In this document: piece by piece, positions 40,211 to 49,403 of the stretch
Layout: every line of letters starts with the position of its first letter
Numbering within the stretch: the stretch's first letter is position 1
From: Arcobacter caeni
GTDB lineage: Bacteria > Campylobacterota > Campylobacteria > Campylobacterales > Arcobacteraceae
Reading direction: 5' to 3'
Length of the DNA: 64,000 nucleotides
Assembly (NCBI RefSeq): GCF_003063245.1
Contig: NZ_MUXE01000002.1
Location: 1-64,000, forward strand
Made by a program: the position numbers and the translations under genes
The notes under the pieces: generated by a model
Told to the model about the DNA's origin: nothing
What the model saw: the letters and a program-made list of their open reading frames with translations, nothing else
The model's database searches: none

Positions 40211-41173
40211 CTAATTTAAACCAACAGCATCTCTAATAATTTCCATTTTAGCAGCCGCAATTTTTCTAGCTTTTGAAGCACCAAATGCTAGAATCTCTTT
40301 TACTTCTTTTGGATTATTTAAAAAATGTTCTCTTTTTTGTGCAAAGGGTTCAAAATGTGCATTTATTTTATCTAATAAAGTCATTTTAAAATGTCCATAA
40401 CCCTCACCTGGAGTTGCATATCTTTTTCTTAAATCTGTTAATTCATTTTCATTCATAAATAGTTTACATAAAGTATAAATATTACAATTTTCCCACTCTT
40501 TTGGTTCGTCCAACTCTCTTGAATCAGTTACTATTCCCATAACTTGTTTTTTGATAGTTTTAGGTGTACCAAACATATCAATAGTATTTCCATAAGATTT
40601 AGACATTTTAGCTCCATCAGTTCCTGGAACTGTTGCCACATCTTCATCTACTTTTGACTCAGGAAGAACTAATAAATCTCCATATATGTGATTAAAGCTT
40701 GTTGCAATATCTCTTGTCATTTCCACATGTTGAATTTGGTCTTTTCCCACAGGTACAATATTTGAATCAAAAAGTAAAATATCAGCAGCCATTAAAACTG
40801 GATATGAGAATAATCCATGACTTGCTTGAAAACCTTTTGCAGTTTTATCTTTATATGAATGAGCTCTTTCTAATAATCCCATAGAAGTATGATTTGATAA
40901 AAGCCAATAAAGTTCTAAAACCTCTTTTACATCATGTTGAACCCAAAATGTTGATTTTTCAGGATCCATTCCTAAAGCTAAGAAATTTACAGCAGCTTCA
41001 AAAATATTTTTTTCTAAAAATTCTTTATCTTTTACAGATGTTAGTGCGTGATAAGAAGCTATAAATGCAAATAGTTCTCCATCATTTTGAGATTCAACCA
41101 TTTTTTTAATCATTCCAAAATAGTTTCCTATGTGAATTGTTCCTGATGGTTGAATACCTGATAAAATTCTCAA
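40211..41173 (-). CDS. trpS: Tryptophan-tRNA ligase
   Basis: 320 residues. Class I synthetase marks: HIGN in the form GTIHIGNYFG near the start and KMSKS in GAKMSKSYGN. Length matches bacterial TrpRS. It charges tRNA-Trp. Confidence 0.96.
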   Translation of the reverse strand: MRILSGIQPSGTIHIGNYFGMIKKMVESQNDGELFAFIASYHALTSVKDKEFLEKNIFEAAVNFLALGMDPEKSTFWVQHDVKEVLELYWLLSNHTSMGLLERAHSYKDKTAKGFQASHGLFSYPVLMAADILLFDSNIVPVGKDQIQHVEMTRDIATSFNHIYGDLLVLPESKVDEDVATVPGTDGAKMSKSYGNTIDMFGTPKTIKKQVMGIVTDSRELDEPKEWENCNIYTLCKLFMNENELTDLRKRYATPGEGYGHFKMTLLDKINAHFEPFAQKREHFLNNPKEVKEILAFGASKARKIAAAKMEIIRDAVGLN

Positions 41174-41216
41174 ATCATAATCCTTGTTTTTTTTGGAAAT
41201 ATTATATCAAAAGTAA

Positions 41217-41756
41217 CTAAAAGATTAGTATTTTAAAGCCAATAAGAATCAAAACAACTCCACCAAGAAGTTCAGCTTTTGTTTCATATTTAGCTCCACC
41301 TTTTTCTCCTAGATAAACACCTAAAATACTAAATATAAAAGTAGTAATTCCTATAATAAATAAAGAAAGATAAATATTTAAATTAAATAAATGCAAAGTA
41401 AACCCAGCTGCCATGGCATCTATACTTGTGGCAATTGCTAAAGTTAATAAAATTTTATTTGAAATTTTTGTTATCTCTTCTTCAATATTTTCATTAAGTG
41501 CTTCATATATCATTTTTGCACCAATAATGACTAATAATACAAAAGCAACAATGCTATCATATCCTTGAATATACTCTTTTAGTCCAATTCCTCCAAGGTA
41601 GCCAATAAAAGGCATTAAAGCTTGAAAAATACCAAAAAATAATCCAGCTTTCAAAGCCAAAACTTTTATATTTCCTTTATTTTTTATTCCAAGTCCAATA
41701 GATACAGCAAAAGCATCCATGCTAAGTGCTATTGATAAAATAAAAACTTCTAACAT
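41217..41756 (-). CDS. mntP: Manganese efflux pump MntP
   Basis: 179 residues with six membrane segments in two repeats. Each repeat holds an acidic motif: LSMDAFAVSIGLG near the N-terminus and ATSIDAMAAGF in the second half. It exports manganese. AGGAG precedes ATG. No yybP riboswitch is evident in the short leader. Confidence 0.9.
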   Translation of the reverse strand: MLEVFILSIALSMDAFAVSIGLGIKNKGNIKVLALKAGLFFGIFQALMPFIGYLGGIGLKEYIQGYDSIVAFVLLVIIGAKMIYEALNENIEEEITKISNKILLTLAIATSIDAMAAGFTLHLFNLNIYLSLFIIGITTFIFSILGVYLGEKGGAKYETKAELLGGVVLILIGFKILIF

Positions 41757-41851
41757 AATTCTCCTATTTTATATAAAGGTGGGATTGTAACTAAAAATAT
41801 TAAGCATTCTTCATATACTATGCTGAAAATTATAAAATATATGGAAATAAA

Positions 41852-42793
41852 ATGGAAAATTGTAAATTTGGATTAAATGATCATAAACCTTTTTTAAAGG
41901 ATGAAAATACCAATCATCATAACCACGAGCATAATCATGAACATTCTCATGACCACAGAGGAACAGATAAAAAAGTTTTAAAATGGGCATTAGGAATTAC
42001 TCTAATCACAATGTTTTTGGAGTTCTTTTATGGCTTTTTATCAAATTCATTAGCACTTATTTCAGATGCAATTCATATGTTTACTCACTCTTTTGCTTTG
42101 ATTGTTTCACTTCTTGCAATTGTAATTGCTAGTAAAAAAGCTCCAATATCAAAAACATTTGGCTTTTATAGAACGGAAGTAATAGCAGCGTTTGTGAATG
42201 GAATTACTATTATGTTATCAATTATTTGGATTGTGTATGAAGCAATTGAAAGATTTTTCAATCCTCAAATTATTGATATAAAAACTGCAATGATTGTGGC
42301 AATCGTAGGTTTAATTATAAATATAATTACAGGTTTTATTTTAATGCAAGGTGATAAAAACAATATTAATCTAAAATCATCATTTGTTCATATGTTAAGT
42401 GATGCTTTATCTTCGGTTGCAATTATTTTGGGATATGTAGTTATTTATTTTACTTCTTGGTATTTCATAGATATGATTCTTGCTGTAATTGTTTCAATTG
42501 TCATAGGGAAATGGGCGATTGATATTTTGAGAAATTCAATTAATACTTTGATGGAAAGTTCACCTTTGGATATAAATGAAGTAAAAGAATTTATTGAAAA
42601 ACATAAAGAAGTTTTGGAATTACACGATGTTCATATTTGGGAAATAACTCAAGATATGTATAATATGACAGCTCATGTTAAAATAAATAAAGAATCATTA
42701 GAAAATTATGAACAACTTTTACATGAAATAAACCATGAATTAAAAGAGAAATATAAAATAGTTCATACGACTTTTCAGTTTGAATGGGAATAA
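41852..42793 (+). CDS. Cation diffusion facilitator (zinc-type)
   Basis: 313 residues. A histidine-rich N-terminus (about 22-35, with repeated HNHEH) is followed by six membrane segments. Metal-site residues D72 and H75 lie in SDAIHMFTHS of the second segment, and HMLSDAL lies in the fifth. A C-terminal cytoplasmic domain completes the CDF fold. It likely exports zinc, cobalt or a similar ion with proton exchange. The gene is divergent from mntP. Confidence 0.88.
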   Translation: MENCKFGLNDHKPFLKDENTNHHNHEHNHEHSHDHRGTDKKVLKWALGITLITMFLEFFYGFLSNSLALISDAIHMFTHSFALIVSLLAIVIASKKAPISKTFGFYRTEVIAAFVNGITIMLSIIWIVYEAIERFFNPQIIDIKTAMIVAIVGLIINIITGFILMQGDKNNINLKSSFVHMLSDALSSVAIILGYVVIYFTSWYFIDMILAVIVSIVIGKWAIDILRNSINTLMESSPLDINEVKEFIEKHKEVLELHDVHIWEITQDMYNMTAHVKINKESLENYEQLLHEINHELKEKYKIVHTTFQFEWE

Positions 42794-42857
42794 ACTTATC
42801 AAAAGAAAGTTCAATTTGTTTATGATACAATTGCCGAAATTTTTAAAAGGAGATAAT

Positions 42858-43064
42858 ATGGCAGCTGTAATAGTTGAAAAAGCATGTGGTTGTTTTAGAA
42901 ATTCAGATTTCGAGCAAGAAACACACTATGATAATGTAGATGAAGCTTTGGAAAAAGCAAATGAAATGTGTATAATTATGAATGAAGATTTTTGTCACAA
43001 ACACACATTTAAAACACAATATGTTGATGGTAATGTAATGATAAAAATGGAAATGAACGGATAA
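42858..43064 (+). CDS. Small cysteine-containing protein of unknown function
   Basis: 68 residues from ATG 42858, just after AAAAGGAGATAAT. A longer frame from 42780 starts inside the CDF gene and is not supported. The start MAAVIVEKACGCFRNS carries a CGC pair, and two more cysteines follow (EMCIIM, DFCHKH), giving a possible metal or redox site. Product unknown. It lies between the CDF gene and serS with its own good ribosome site. Confidence 0.7.
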   Translation: MAAVIVEKACGCFRNSDFEQETHYDNVDEALEKANEMCIIMNEDFCHKHTFKTQYVDGNVMIKMEMNG

Positions 43065-43139
43065 ATTTAACTTATCATCTAATCTCTTTGTAGAGTTTTT
43101 TTGGCTACAATGCACAAAAAATAATACAAAGAGCCAAAG

Positions 43140-44378
43140 ATGATAGATATAAAACTACTACAAAAAGATTTTGACTATGTTACAACAGCTTTACAAAAAA
43201 AAGGTGTTGATAACTCTGTCCTAAATAACTTAAAAATTCTTGCATCTACTTCAAAACAAAAAAGACAAGAGATGGAAGATGTAACAGCTGAGCAAAATGT
43301 TCTTTCAAAAGAGTTTGGAAGATATAAAAAAGAGAACTTAAATATTACGACACTTCAAGAAAATATAAATAATTTAAAAAACAAAAAACAAGAATTAGAA
43401 GAAGAAGTTAGAGTTTTAGAAGAAGAGTTAAATTCTATTATTTTAGGTGTTCCAAATATGCCAGACGAATCAGTTCCTGTTGGCGCTTCTGAAGATGAAA
43501 ATGTAGTTTTAGAAGTTCTTGGACAAAAACCATCTTTTACTTTTGAACCAAAAGAACATTGGGATTTACCTAATGGTTGGATTGATTTTGAAAGAGGTGT
43601 AAAAATCGCAAAATCAAGATTTGCAGCACTTCGAGGTGATGGTGCTAGAATGGAGAGAGCTTTAATCAACTATATGCTTGATTTTAACAGAGAAAGAGGT
43701 TTTAATGAATGGTATGTTCCCTTTATGGCAAACTCAAATACTCTTCAAGGAACTGGGCAACTTCCCAAATTTGCTGATGATTTATTTAAAATTGAAGGTG
43801 AAGATTTATACCTAATTCCAACTGCTGAGGTATCTTTAACAAACCTATTTAATGATGAGATTTTAGAAATAGAAGAACTTCCAATGTTACTTACTTCTTA
43901 TACTCCTTGTTTTAGAAAAGAAGCTGGAAGTGCTGGAAGAGATACAAGAGGATTAATTAGACAACATCAATTTGATAAAGTTGAAATGGTAGCAATTACA
44001 ACTCCTGAACAATCAAGTGAGGTTTTTCTAAAAATGGTAAATTGCGCTAGTGATTTATTAACTTCTTTAGGTTTAGCTCACCAAAAAGTTCAACTTTGTA
44101 CAGGCGATTTAGGATTTAGTGCCGCTGTTACTGTTGATTTAGAAGTTTGGTTACCTGGACAAAACAAATTTAGAGAAATTTCATCTATTTCTAATACTGC
44201 TGATTTTCAAGCAAGACGGGCAAAAATTAGATTTAAAGATGGTAAAAAAAATACTTTGGCTCATACTTTAAATGGTTCAAGTTTAGCTGTTGGAAGAACA
44301 CTTGTGGCTATTATGGAAAATTATCAAAATGAAGATGGAAGTGTAAGAATTCCAGAAGTTCTTAAAAAATATATGTAA
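43140..44378 (+). CDS. serS: Serine-tRNA ligase
   Basis: 412 residues. An N-terminal coiled-coil arm (about 30-105) reaches the tRNA. Class II core motifs follow: [12 protein letters not shown], motif 2 [21 protein letters not shown], and motif 3 near [12 protein letters not shown]. It charges tRNA-Ser and tRNA-Sec. A strong terminator follows. Confidence 0.97.
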   Translation: MIDIKLLQKDFDYVTTALQKKGVDNSVLNNLKILASTSKQKRQEMEDVTAEQNVLSKEFGRYKKENLNITTLQENINNLKNKKQELEEEVRVLEEELNSIILGVPNMPDESVPVGASEDENVVLEVLGQKPSFTFEPKEHWDLPNGWIDFERGVKIAKSRFAALRGDGARMERALINYMLDFNRERGFNEWYVPFMANSNTLQGTGQLPKFADDLFKIEGEDLYLIPTAEVSLTNLFNDEILEIEELPMLLTSYTPCFRKEAGSAGRDTRGLIRQHQFDKVEMVAITTPEQSSEVFLKMVNCASDLLTSLGLAHQKVQLCTGDLGFSAAVTVDLEVWLPGQNKFREISSISNTADFQARRAKIRFKDGKKNTLAHTLNGSSLAVGRTLVAIMENYQNEDGSVRIPEVLKKYM

Positions 44379-44400
44379 TAAAAATAAGAGCAAATAAAAA

Positions 44401-44434
44401 AGGGAGAAGTTAGATAACTTCTCCCTTTTTTTTT
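44401..44434 (+). terminator. Strong terminator after serS
   Basis: 11-bp stem AGGGAGAAGTT with its complement (44401-44411 and 44416-44426), loop AGAT, then nine T. Confidence 0.92.
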
Positions 44435-44694
44435 GGACTTTAAGTTTTATATAAAAATAGTTTATAGAATATATACAATAAAACTTTTAATTTTTTTTTG
44501 GAAGGAATAAAAAAGAAGTTTCATCTTAAAAAAAAATCTTATAAAAACAAAATTTCTTAACTAAGGAGAGAGAAAGTAGACAAAACCTCTTATTTGTAAA
44601 ATTATACATACTTAAAACTTAAAGAATGCTATTTTAATGCTACGATTATAAAAATTTATTTAAATTTAACAATTAATTTATAAAATTAAAAGAA
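44435..44694. other. Gene-free AT-rich stretch
   Basis: I see no convincing coding frame, RNA fold or repeat here. Long A and T runs and one AAGGAGAGAG-like stretch near 44563 are present, but no start codon follows that stretch at a useful distance. Confidence 0.5.
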
Positions 44695-45072
44695 TTACTT
44701 TACAAAAACTTTGGTATCATAAATTTTATTATCAATTTTTACTTCAAAATAGCCTTTTGAAACATTGTAATGTTTAAAAGTTAATTCTTCTGCAATAAAA
44801 ATATTTTGTTTATTATAAATAGGAATTGAGCTTTCAAAATAACCTAAAGAGTTTCCTATTTTTACTTCAATTCTTTTATTTCTAATTTCACCAAATACAA
44901 CTATTTTTGAAAAACAAATTCCATTATAATCTTGGTCTGTAATTTTCTTGTGTTGAATATTTTCACCATTCCCATTTTCATGGAAAACTCCTACTGCATA
45001 AGATGCCTGAATCTCTGAATTTGATGCAAAAAGTGCAAAGCTTGTTAAAAGTATATATATAATTATTCTCAT
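44695..45072 (-). CDS. Exported protein of unknown function
   Basis: 125 residues with a signal peptide at about 1-17 (MRIIIYILLTSFALFAS). The mature part is beta-rich and has no cysteine pair or known motif that I can name. It is divergent from the FNR-type promoter of the DUF2249 operon, whose box lies about 55 bases from its start, but no good -10 fits that box in this direction. Confidence 0.6.
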   Translation of the reverse strand: MRIIIYILLTSFALFASNSEIQASYAVGVFHENGNGENIQHKKITDQDYNGICFSKIVVFGEIRNKRIEVKIGNSLGYFESSIPIYNKQNIFIAEELTFKHYNVSKGYFEVKIDNKIYDTKVFVK

Positions 45073-45123
45073 GAGAAATATTACAATGATTTAGTGTAAT
45101 TTTTGTATAAAAGTATAGTTATA

Positions 45124-45165
45124 TTGATAGCTATCAAGGAATTATTTACAATTAAGGGTTATTAT
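45124..45165 (+). promoter_or_regulatory. FNR-type promoter of the DUF2249 operon
   Basis: A perfect FNR box TTGATAGCTATCAA at 45124-45137 is centred 41.5 bases before the start predicted from the -10 TATTAT at 45160-45165. Confidence 0.8.
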
Positions 45166-45191
45166 TTTAATTATAATTTAAGGAGAAGAAA

Positions 45192-45536
45192 ATGGGTATT
45201 CCAGAAAATGCAAAACAAATAGAAGTAAATGGTGCAACGGTACCATTTTTTGAAGATGAAGAGGCTTATTATTTTGATTCAAGTTTAACAGGTCCTCCTG
45301 AACCTATGGTAAATGCCATGGTTGGACTTCAATTACTTGATGACAAACACAAATTAGTAATGATAAATCACAAGCCTCCAATGGGATTATTTCCTAAAAT
45401 ACAAGATTCATTTAATTATGAAATAGTTGAATTACCTAATGATAAAGTTAAAGTAATTTTTATAAAAAAAACTAATACAAGTGTAAATCTAAAAGATACA
45501 GATAGTTCTTGTAGTGGTTCTGGATGTATGCACTAA
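45192..45536 (+). CDS. DUF2249-like protein
   Basis: 114 residues. GPPEPMVNAMVGLQLL and HKPPMGLFPKIQD match the pattern I recall for DUF2249, a TusA-like alpha/beta fold found beside denitrification genes. The tail is rich in serine and cysteine (CSGSGCMH), which could bind a metal. AAGGAG precedes ATG. It heads an operon with a membrane protein and a DUF59 protein under an FNR box, so a role in nitrate respiration or nitrogen-oxide handling is inferred. Confidence 0.6.
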   Translation: MGIPENAKQIEVNGATVPFFEDEEAYYFDSSLTGPPEPMVNAMVGLQLLDDKHKLVMINHKPPMGLFPKIQDSFNYEIVELPNDKVKVIFIKKTNTSVNLKDTDSSCSGSGCMH

Positions 45537-45539
45537 AAA

Positions 45540-46775
45540 ATGAATATATCACAACAATTTGCCCCACCTTTTAAACTTGTAGGAAGTTTCTTTATTAGTG
45601 CTATGATTATATTTTTTATAAGTATATTATTGCTTTTTAATTTTGATATAAATATGATTCATACTCAAAATAGTTTAGTTTTATCTTGGGTGCATTTATA
45701 TTTATTAGGTTTTGTTATGATGAGTATTTTTGCTTCCATGGCACAACTTTTACCTGTAGTTTTGGAAGTTGAACACTTTTCTATCGATTTATATTATGTT
45801 GTTAATCCCTTACTTTTTATTGGAACTACAATAATATTTATTGGTTTTTATAAATATCCTATGGTTTTATCTTATGGTGGAGTAGTTGTTTTTATTTCAT
45901 TTTTCATTTTTTTATTAGAAAGTTTTTTAACTATTAAAAAAGTAAAAAAATTAAATTTTTTATCAAGTACAGTTTTAGTTGCAAATATATTTTTATTTTT
46001 AGGATTAGTTGTTGCTATTATTTTATCTTTTGTTTATTCAGGAGTATTATTTTTAAATATAAAAGCTTTGATGTTATCTCATATATATTTAGTTTTTGTG
46101 GGATATTTAGGAATTACGATTATTTCGATGAGTTATATTTTGATTCCTATGTTTTGGCTTTCACATTCATTTAACAATATTTATCTAAAAATAGCATTTT
46201 ATAAGATTAGTTTTGGTGTGGTTTTAGTCGTTTTTAGTCAAATATTTGACCTTTATATATTTGAATATTTAGGATATTTTGAAGTTTTAATTGGATTTAT
46301 TTTTTTTATTTATCAATTATATTTAATATTTAAAACAAAAGTTAGAAAACAAAAAGATATTTATTATAGATATATTGTATTTTCGATTACAAATTTTATT
46401 ATTGCTTTAGTTTTAGTTTGTTTTTATTTCGTATTATCAAATGATTATTTATTATTTGTTGCTGGATTTATATTTTTATTAGGTTTTTTAACTCCAATTA
46501 TTACAGCACATTTATATAAAATCATTCCTTTTTTGGTTTGGTTTCATAGATTTTCAAGTTTAGTTGGAAAACAAAAAGTTCCCATGTTAGCTGATATGGT
46601 GCCTGTTAAAAGTTCAGATTTTGGTTTTGTTTTTTATTTATTAGGATTTGTTTTAAGTTTAATAGCTTTTATTTTTACTAGTGATATTTTATTTAAATCA
46701 GCAGTTAGTTTTTTATTTGTTGGAGCGTCTTTTATTGTAAAAGATGTTTTTTATATCATAAATTTTAAAGGATAA
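45540..46775 (+). CDS. Polytopic membrane protein, NnrS or haem-copper-oxidase-I-like
   Basis: 411 residues with about 12 membrane segments. Histidines in SWVHLYLLGFV, SHIYLVFVGYLG, TAHLYKIIPFLVWFHRF sit within or at membrane helices, as in haem-binding proteins of the NnrS and oxidase subunit I groups. No full set of copper-B ligands can be named. It starts 3 bases after the DUF2249 gene with a weak ribosome site and is 4 bases from the DUF59 gene. A haem and nitric-oxide-related role is inferred from gene company. Confidence 0.5.
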   Translation: MNISQQFAPPFKLVGSFFISAMIIFFISILLLFNFDINMIHTQNSLVLSWVHLYLLGFVMMSIFASMAQLLPVVLEVEHFSIDLYYVVNPLLFIGTTIIFIGFYKYPMVLSYGGVVVFISFFIFLLESFLTIKKVKKLNFLSSTVLVANIFLFLGLVVAIILSFVYSGVLFLNIKALMLSHIYLVFVGYLGITIISMSYILIPMFWLSHSFNNIYLKIAFYKISFGVVLVVFSQIFDLYIFEYLGYFEVLIGFIFFIYQLYLIFKTKVRKQKDIYYRYIVFSITNFIIALVLVCFYFVLSNDYLLFVAGFIFLLGFLTPIITAHLYKIIPFLVWFHRFSSLVGKQKVPMLADMVPVKSSDFGFVFYLLGFVLSLIAFIFTSDILFKSAVSFLFVGASFIVKDVFYIINFKG

Positions 46776-46779
46776 TTTT

Positions 46780-47079
46780 ATGTACACAAAAGAAGAGATT
46801 TTTAAAGCAGTTTCAACTGTAAATGACCCAGAGGTTGGCTTTAATTTAGTAGAAATGGGTCTTATTTATGATGGTGTTTGTGATGAAAAAATGAATGTAG
46901 TTGTAACAATGACTTTAAGTACAAAAGCTTGTCCTTTACATCAAATGATTTTACAATGGGTAGAAGAAGCAGTTTTGAGAGAGCTTGAAAAAGTTGAACA
47001 TGTTGAAATTGATTTAGTTTGGGAACCAGCTTGGAATATTTCAATGGCGAGTGATGAAGTAAAACAAAAACTTTCTTAA
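46780..47079 (+). CDS. DUF59 (MIP18/SufT-like) Fe-S assembly factor
   Basis: 99 residues. VNDPEVGFNLVEMGLIYD and TLSTKACPLHQMI match the DUF59 family, which takes part in iron-sulphur cluster delivery; the cysteine in KACPL is the usual reactive residue. AAAGGATAATTTT precedes ATG. It is third in the FNR-controlled operon and may serve iron-sulphur proteins made at low oxygen. Confidence 0.75.
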   Translation: MYTKEEIFKAVSTVNDPEVGFNLVEMGLIYDGVCDEKMNVVVTMTLSTKACPLHQMILQWVEEAVLRELEKVEHVEIDLVWEPAWNISMASDEVKQKLS

Positions 47080-47084
47080 GTAAA

Positions 47085-47113
47085 TATAGTTAGATTAATT
47101 TAATCTAACTATA
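47085..47113. terminator. Two-way hairpin between convergent operons
   Basis: 14-base inverted repeat (47085-47098 with 47100-47113) between the DUF59 gene and the last gene of the nap operon. It overlaps that gene's stop at 47105. It lacks a strong T-run. Confidence 0.55.
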
Positions 47114-47548
47114 AATAATTCTTCTTGTAGTTTCATTTGCATCTTTTTTAAGTTGATCATAAAGCAGTTGATATTTAACTTTGTCATCAAAAGAAATAGG
47201 TGTTCTAATTGATTTATATTCAATTAAAACTCCATCTTTATAAACTCCAGAAACTTCAGCATAAACCCAATAAAAACCTTCATCTTTTCTTTTGTTTTTT
47301 ACAACTCCACTCCATGAACCTTTTATATCTAAATCTTTCCAAAGTTCTTTAAAAATAGATTTTGGCATATCAGGATGTCTTACAATATTGTGAGGTTTTC
47401 CTATTAGTTCATCAGCTGTATAACCTGAAATCTCTGCAAAAGTTTCATTTGCATAAGTAATATTACCTTTCAAATCTGTTCTTGAAACTATTAATTCTTC
47501 TTTAGGAACAATCGTTTCACACAAAAAATTTCCTGATAAAAATTCCAT
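47105..47548 (-). CDS. PAS-domain protein, Aer/CetB-like
   Basis: 147 residues from ATG 47548, which follows AGGAAGATAAT inside the end of napD; a longer frame to 47581 is not supported. One PAS domain fills about 20-125: ITYANETFAEISGY, then GKPHNIVRHPDMP and FYWVYAEVSGVY, the type that binds FAD in Aer and in the Campylobacter energy-taxis protein CetB. No output domain is present. It is 1 base from napD and thus at the end of the nap operon, which suggests sensing of redox state linked to nitrate respiration. Confidence 0.75.
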   Translation of the reverse strand: MEFLSGNFLCETIVPKEELIVSRTDLKGNITYANETFAEISGYTADELIGKPHNIVRHPDMPKSIFKELWKDLDIKGSWSGVVKNKRKDEGFYWVYAEVSGVYKDGVLIEYKSIRTPISFDDKVKYQLLYDQLKKDANETTRRIIYS

Positions 47549-47549
47549 A

Positions 47550-47936
47550 TTATCTTCCTGTTTTATCAAACGATTCAGCAAATCCCTCTAAATCTTTTTT
47601 TCTTAAATCTCCATTATAAACTATATTTGAAGCATCAATTGTATGGTCATTTAAAACTTTTGGCACAGCATCTGCATTTTCCAATACTTCCATATGAGAA
47701 TTTAATTCATCTTCACTATAAGCCATTTGCATATCAGCACTCATTACATGAGGAATGGCTTCAATAACTTTTAATTTTTTTAGCTCCTCAGCAACACCTC
47801 TTCCCTCAATTGTAATAATGATTCTTCCTAACTCATCATGCATATGATAATCGCATACATCACAGTTTTTTAAAGATTCAACAACTTCGTTTATATGTTT
47901 TGGCAATGTTTTTACAACGATACTTGAAATATTCAT
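47550..47936 (-). CDS. napD: NapA-specific chaperone NapD
   Basis: 128 residues. The ferredoxin-like fold (ISSIVVKTLP, then VCDYHMHDELGRIIITIEG) fits NapD, which binds the Tat signal of NapA during cofactor insertion. A C-terminal extension of about 40 residues goes beyond the usual 85-90. Last nap gene, followed by the PAS gene. Confidence 0.88.
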   Translation of the reverse strand: MNISSIVVKTLPKHINEVVESLKNCDVCDYHMHDELGRIIITIEGRGVAEELKKLKVIEAIPHVMSADMQMAYSEDELNSHMEVLENADAVPKVLNDHTIDASNIVYNGDLRKKDLEGFAESFDKTGR

Positions 47937-47953
47937 TTTATAATCCTTTTAAT

Positions 47954-48913
47954 TTAATCAATTTTATAATAATTTATCTTTTTATCATCACTTGATACAA
48001 AAATTTCATTTTCATTTATAAATAAAATATTTGTTAAAGTACTTCTATTTTGTGTTAATTTATATAAATTTTCTTTTGTATTTATATTAAAAACAGTTAC
48101 ATTATTCTCTTCATCACTTGCAAAAGAGCCTAATTTAGCACTTGGACTTAAAGCTGCACTATATATTAAAAAAGAGGCTTCTTTATAATAAGAGTTTTTT
48201 TTGTCTGAAGTATAAATCGCACATCTTCTATCTTGTCCAGCTGTAATAATAATATCATTTTTTATGTCAACTTGGAAAACATTATCAAGATTTAAAGTAT
48301 CAAATTTTTTTATTTGACTTAAATCTTTTGTATTAACCATAGTTAAAATACCACTTTCATCCGCAACTACAACTTTTGTTTTATCTTCATTTAATTTAAA
48401 ATTTGAAAATTTTGATTGAGATATTTGAGTCTCGTTTATTATCTTTTTATTTTTAAGATCATAAAGATAAATTTGATTTGAAAGTAGGGCATAAATTATG
48501 TGATTTTCATCTATAAATTTTGCATATGCAATAAATAATCTATCTTTATCTTCTATGATTTTATTTAATTTTCCATCTTTATAAATATCGATATTTCTTC
48601 CACCATTTTCACCTTGAGATAAAATTAGTAAATCATTTTCTAAAATATCAACACTATAAATCCTTGCATCTATAGTTTCATTCATAAAATCTTTGATTTT
48701 TGGAACTTTAATTGAATCAACTTTTTCTTTTGTTTTTAAATCAAAAATATCAACACTAGATGCAGCTGTTGCCACATATAAATGTTCATTTTTTAAAACC
48801 AAATCAGTTACTCCACCACTTGTGGTTAAAGAATAGTTTGGAATTAAATCTTTTGCCCAAGAGCTAGATAAATATAAACAAATAGTTAAACATGTAAATA
48901 TGATTTTTCTCAT
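47954..48913 (-). CDS. napL: Periplasmic NapL, WD40-like
   Basis: 319 residues with a signal peptide at 1-20 (ending SSSWA). The rest shows repeated beta segments of a propeller, such as TSGGVTDLVLKNEHLYV and VVVADESGILTMV. NapL is typical of Campylobacterota nap operons in the order napAGHBFLD. Its exact role is not settled; loss lowers nitrate reductase function in some species. Confidence 0.85.
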   Translation of the reverse strand: MRKIIFTCLTICLYLSSSWAKDLIPNYSLTTSGGVTDLVLKNEHLYVATAASSVDIFDLKTKEKVDSIKVPKIKDFMNETIDARIYSVDILENDLLILSQGENGGRNIDIYKDGKLNKIIEDKDRLFIAYAKFIDENHIIYALLSNQIYLYDLKNKKIINETQISQSKFSNFKLNEDKTKVVVADESGILTMVNTKDLSQIKKFDTLNLDNVFQVDIKNDIIITAGQDRRCAIYTSDKKNSYYKEASFLIYSAALSPSAKLGSFASDEENNVTVFNINTKENLYKLTQNRSTLTNILFINENEIFVSSDDKKINYYKID

Positions 48914-48923
48914 TTATTTTCCT

Positions 48924-49403
48924 TTAACTAACAATTTTTATGGCATTTGTAGGACATGTTTTTATACAAAATCCACATGAAGTACAAGAGTCATTTATAC
49001 TTGGTCTAAACATACCTAAAAAATCTATTGCATCATCTAAACATGGGTCTTTACAAGAAAAACACATTGTTTTATTCCATGATAAACAAGATAAAACATC
49101 TATTTCTATTTTTATATTTATTCTTTTTTTATCTTCAATAGTTAAAACTTCATTAGGACAAGCTTCTGCACATTTATCACAATAAGTACATCCACTTGAT
49201 GAAAAATCAAGTTTTGGAGTAAAATCTTCTTGAATAAATATTATATTTTCTTCACAAACTGTAGCACAAATACCTTCACAATCTTTACAGTTTGTAAAGA
49301 AAATATCTTCATCTTTAAAGTAAGGAGGTCTTATTATTTTCTCTTGTTTCTCATCTTTTTTAAATGATGAAACAAGAGAACTAAAGAGTTCTCTTCTTTT
49401 CAT
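48924..49403 (-). CDS. napF: Ferredoxin-type protein NapF
   Basis: 159 residues. Several 4Fe-4S motifs: CTYCDKCAEACP, CTSCGFCIKTCP, and a less regular pair (CKDCEGICATVC, CFSCKDPC). It starts MKRRELF, without a full Tat signal, so it is probably cytoplasmic and helps mature NapA. It overlaps the napB stop (TAATG). Confidence 0.9.
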   Translation of the reverse strand: MKRRELFSSLVSSFKKDEKQEKIIRPPYFKDEDIFFTNCKDCEGICATVCEENIIFIQEDFTPKLDFSSSGCTYCDKCAEACPNEVLTIEDKKRINIKIEIDVLSCLSWNKTMCFSCKDPCLDDAIDFLGMFRPSINDSCTSCGFCIKTCPTNAIKIVS

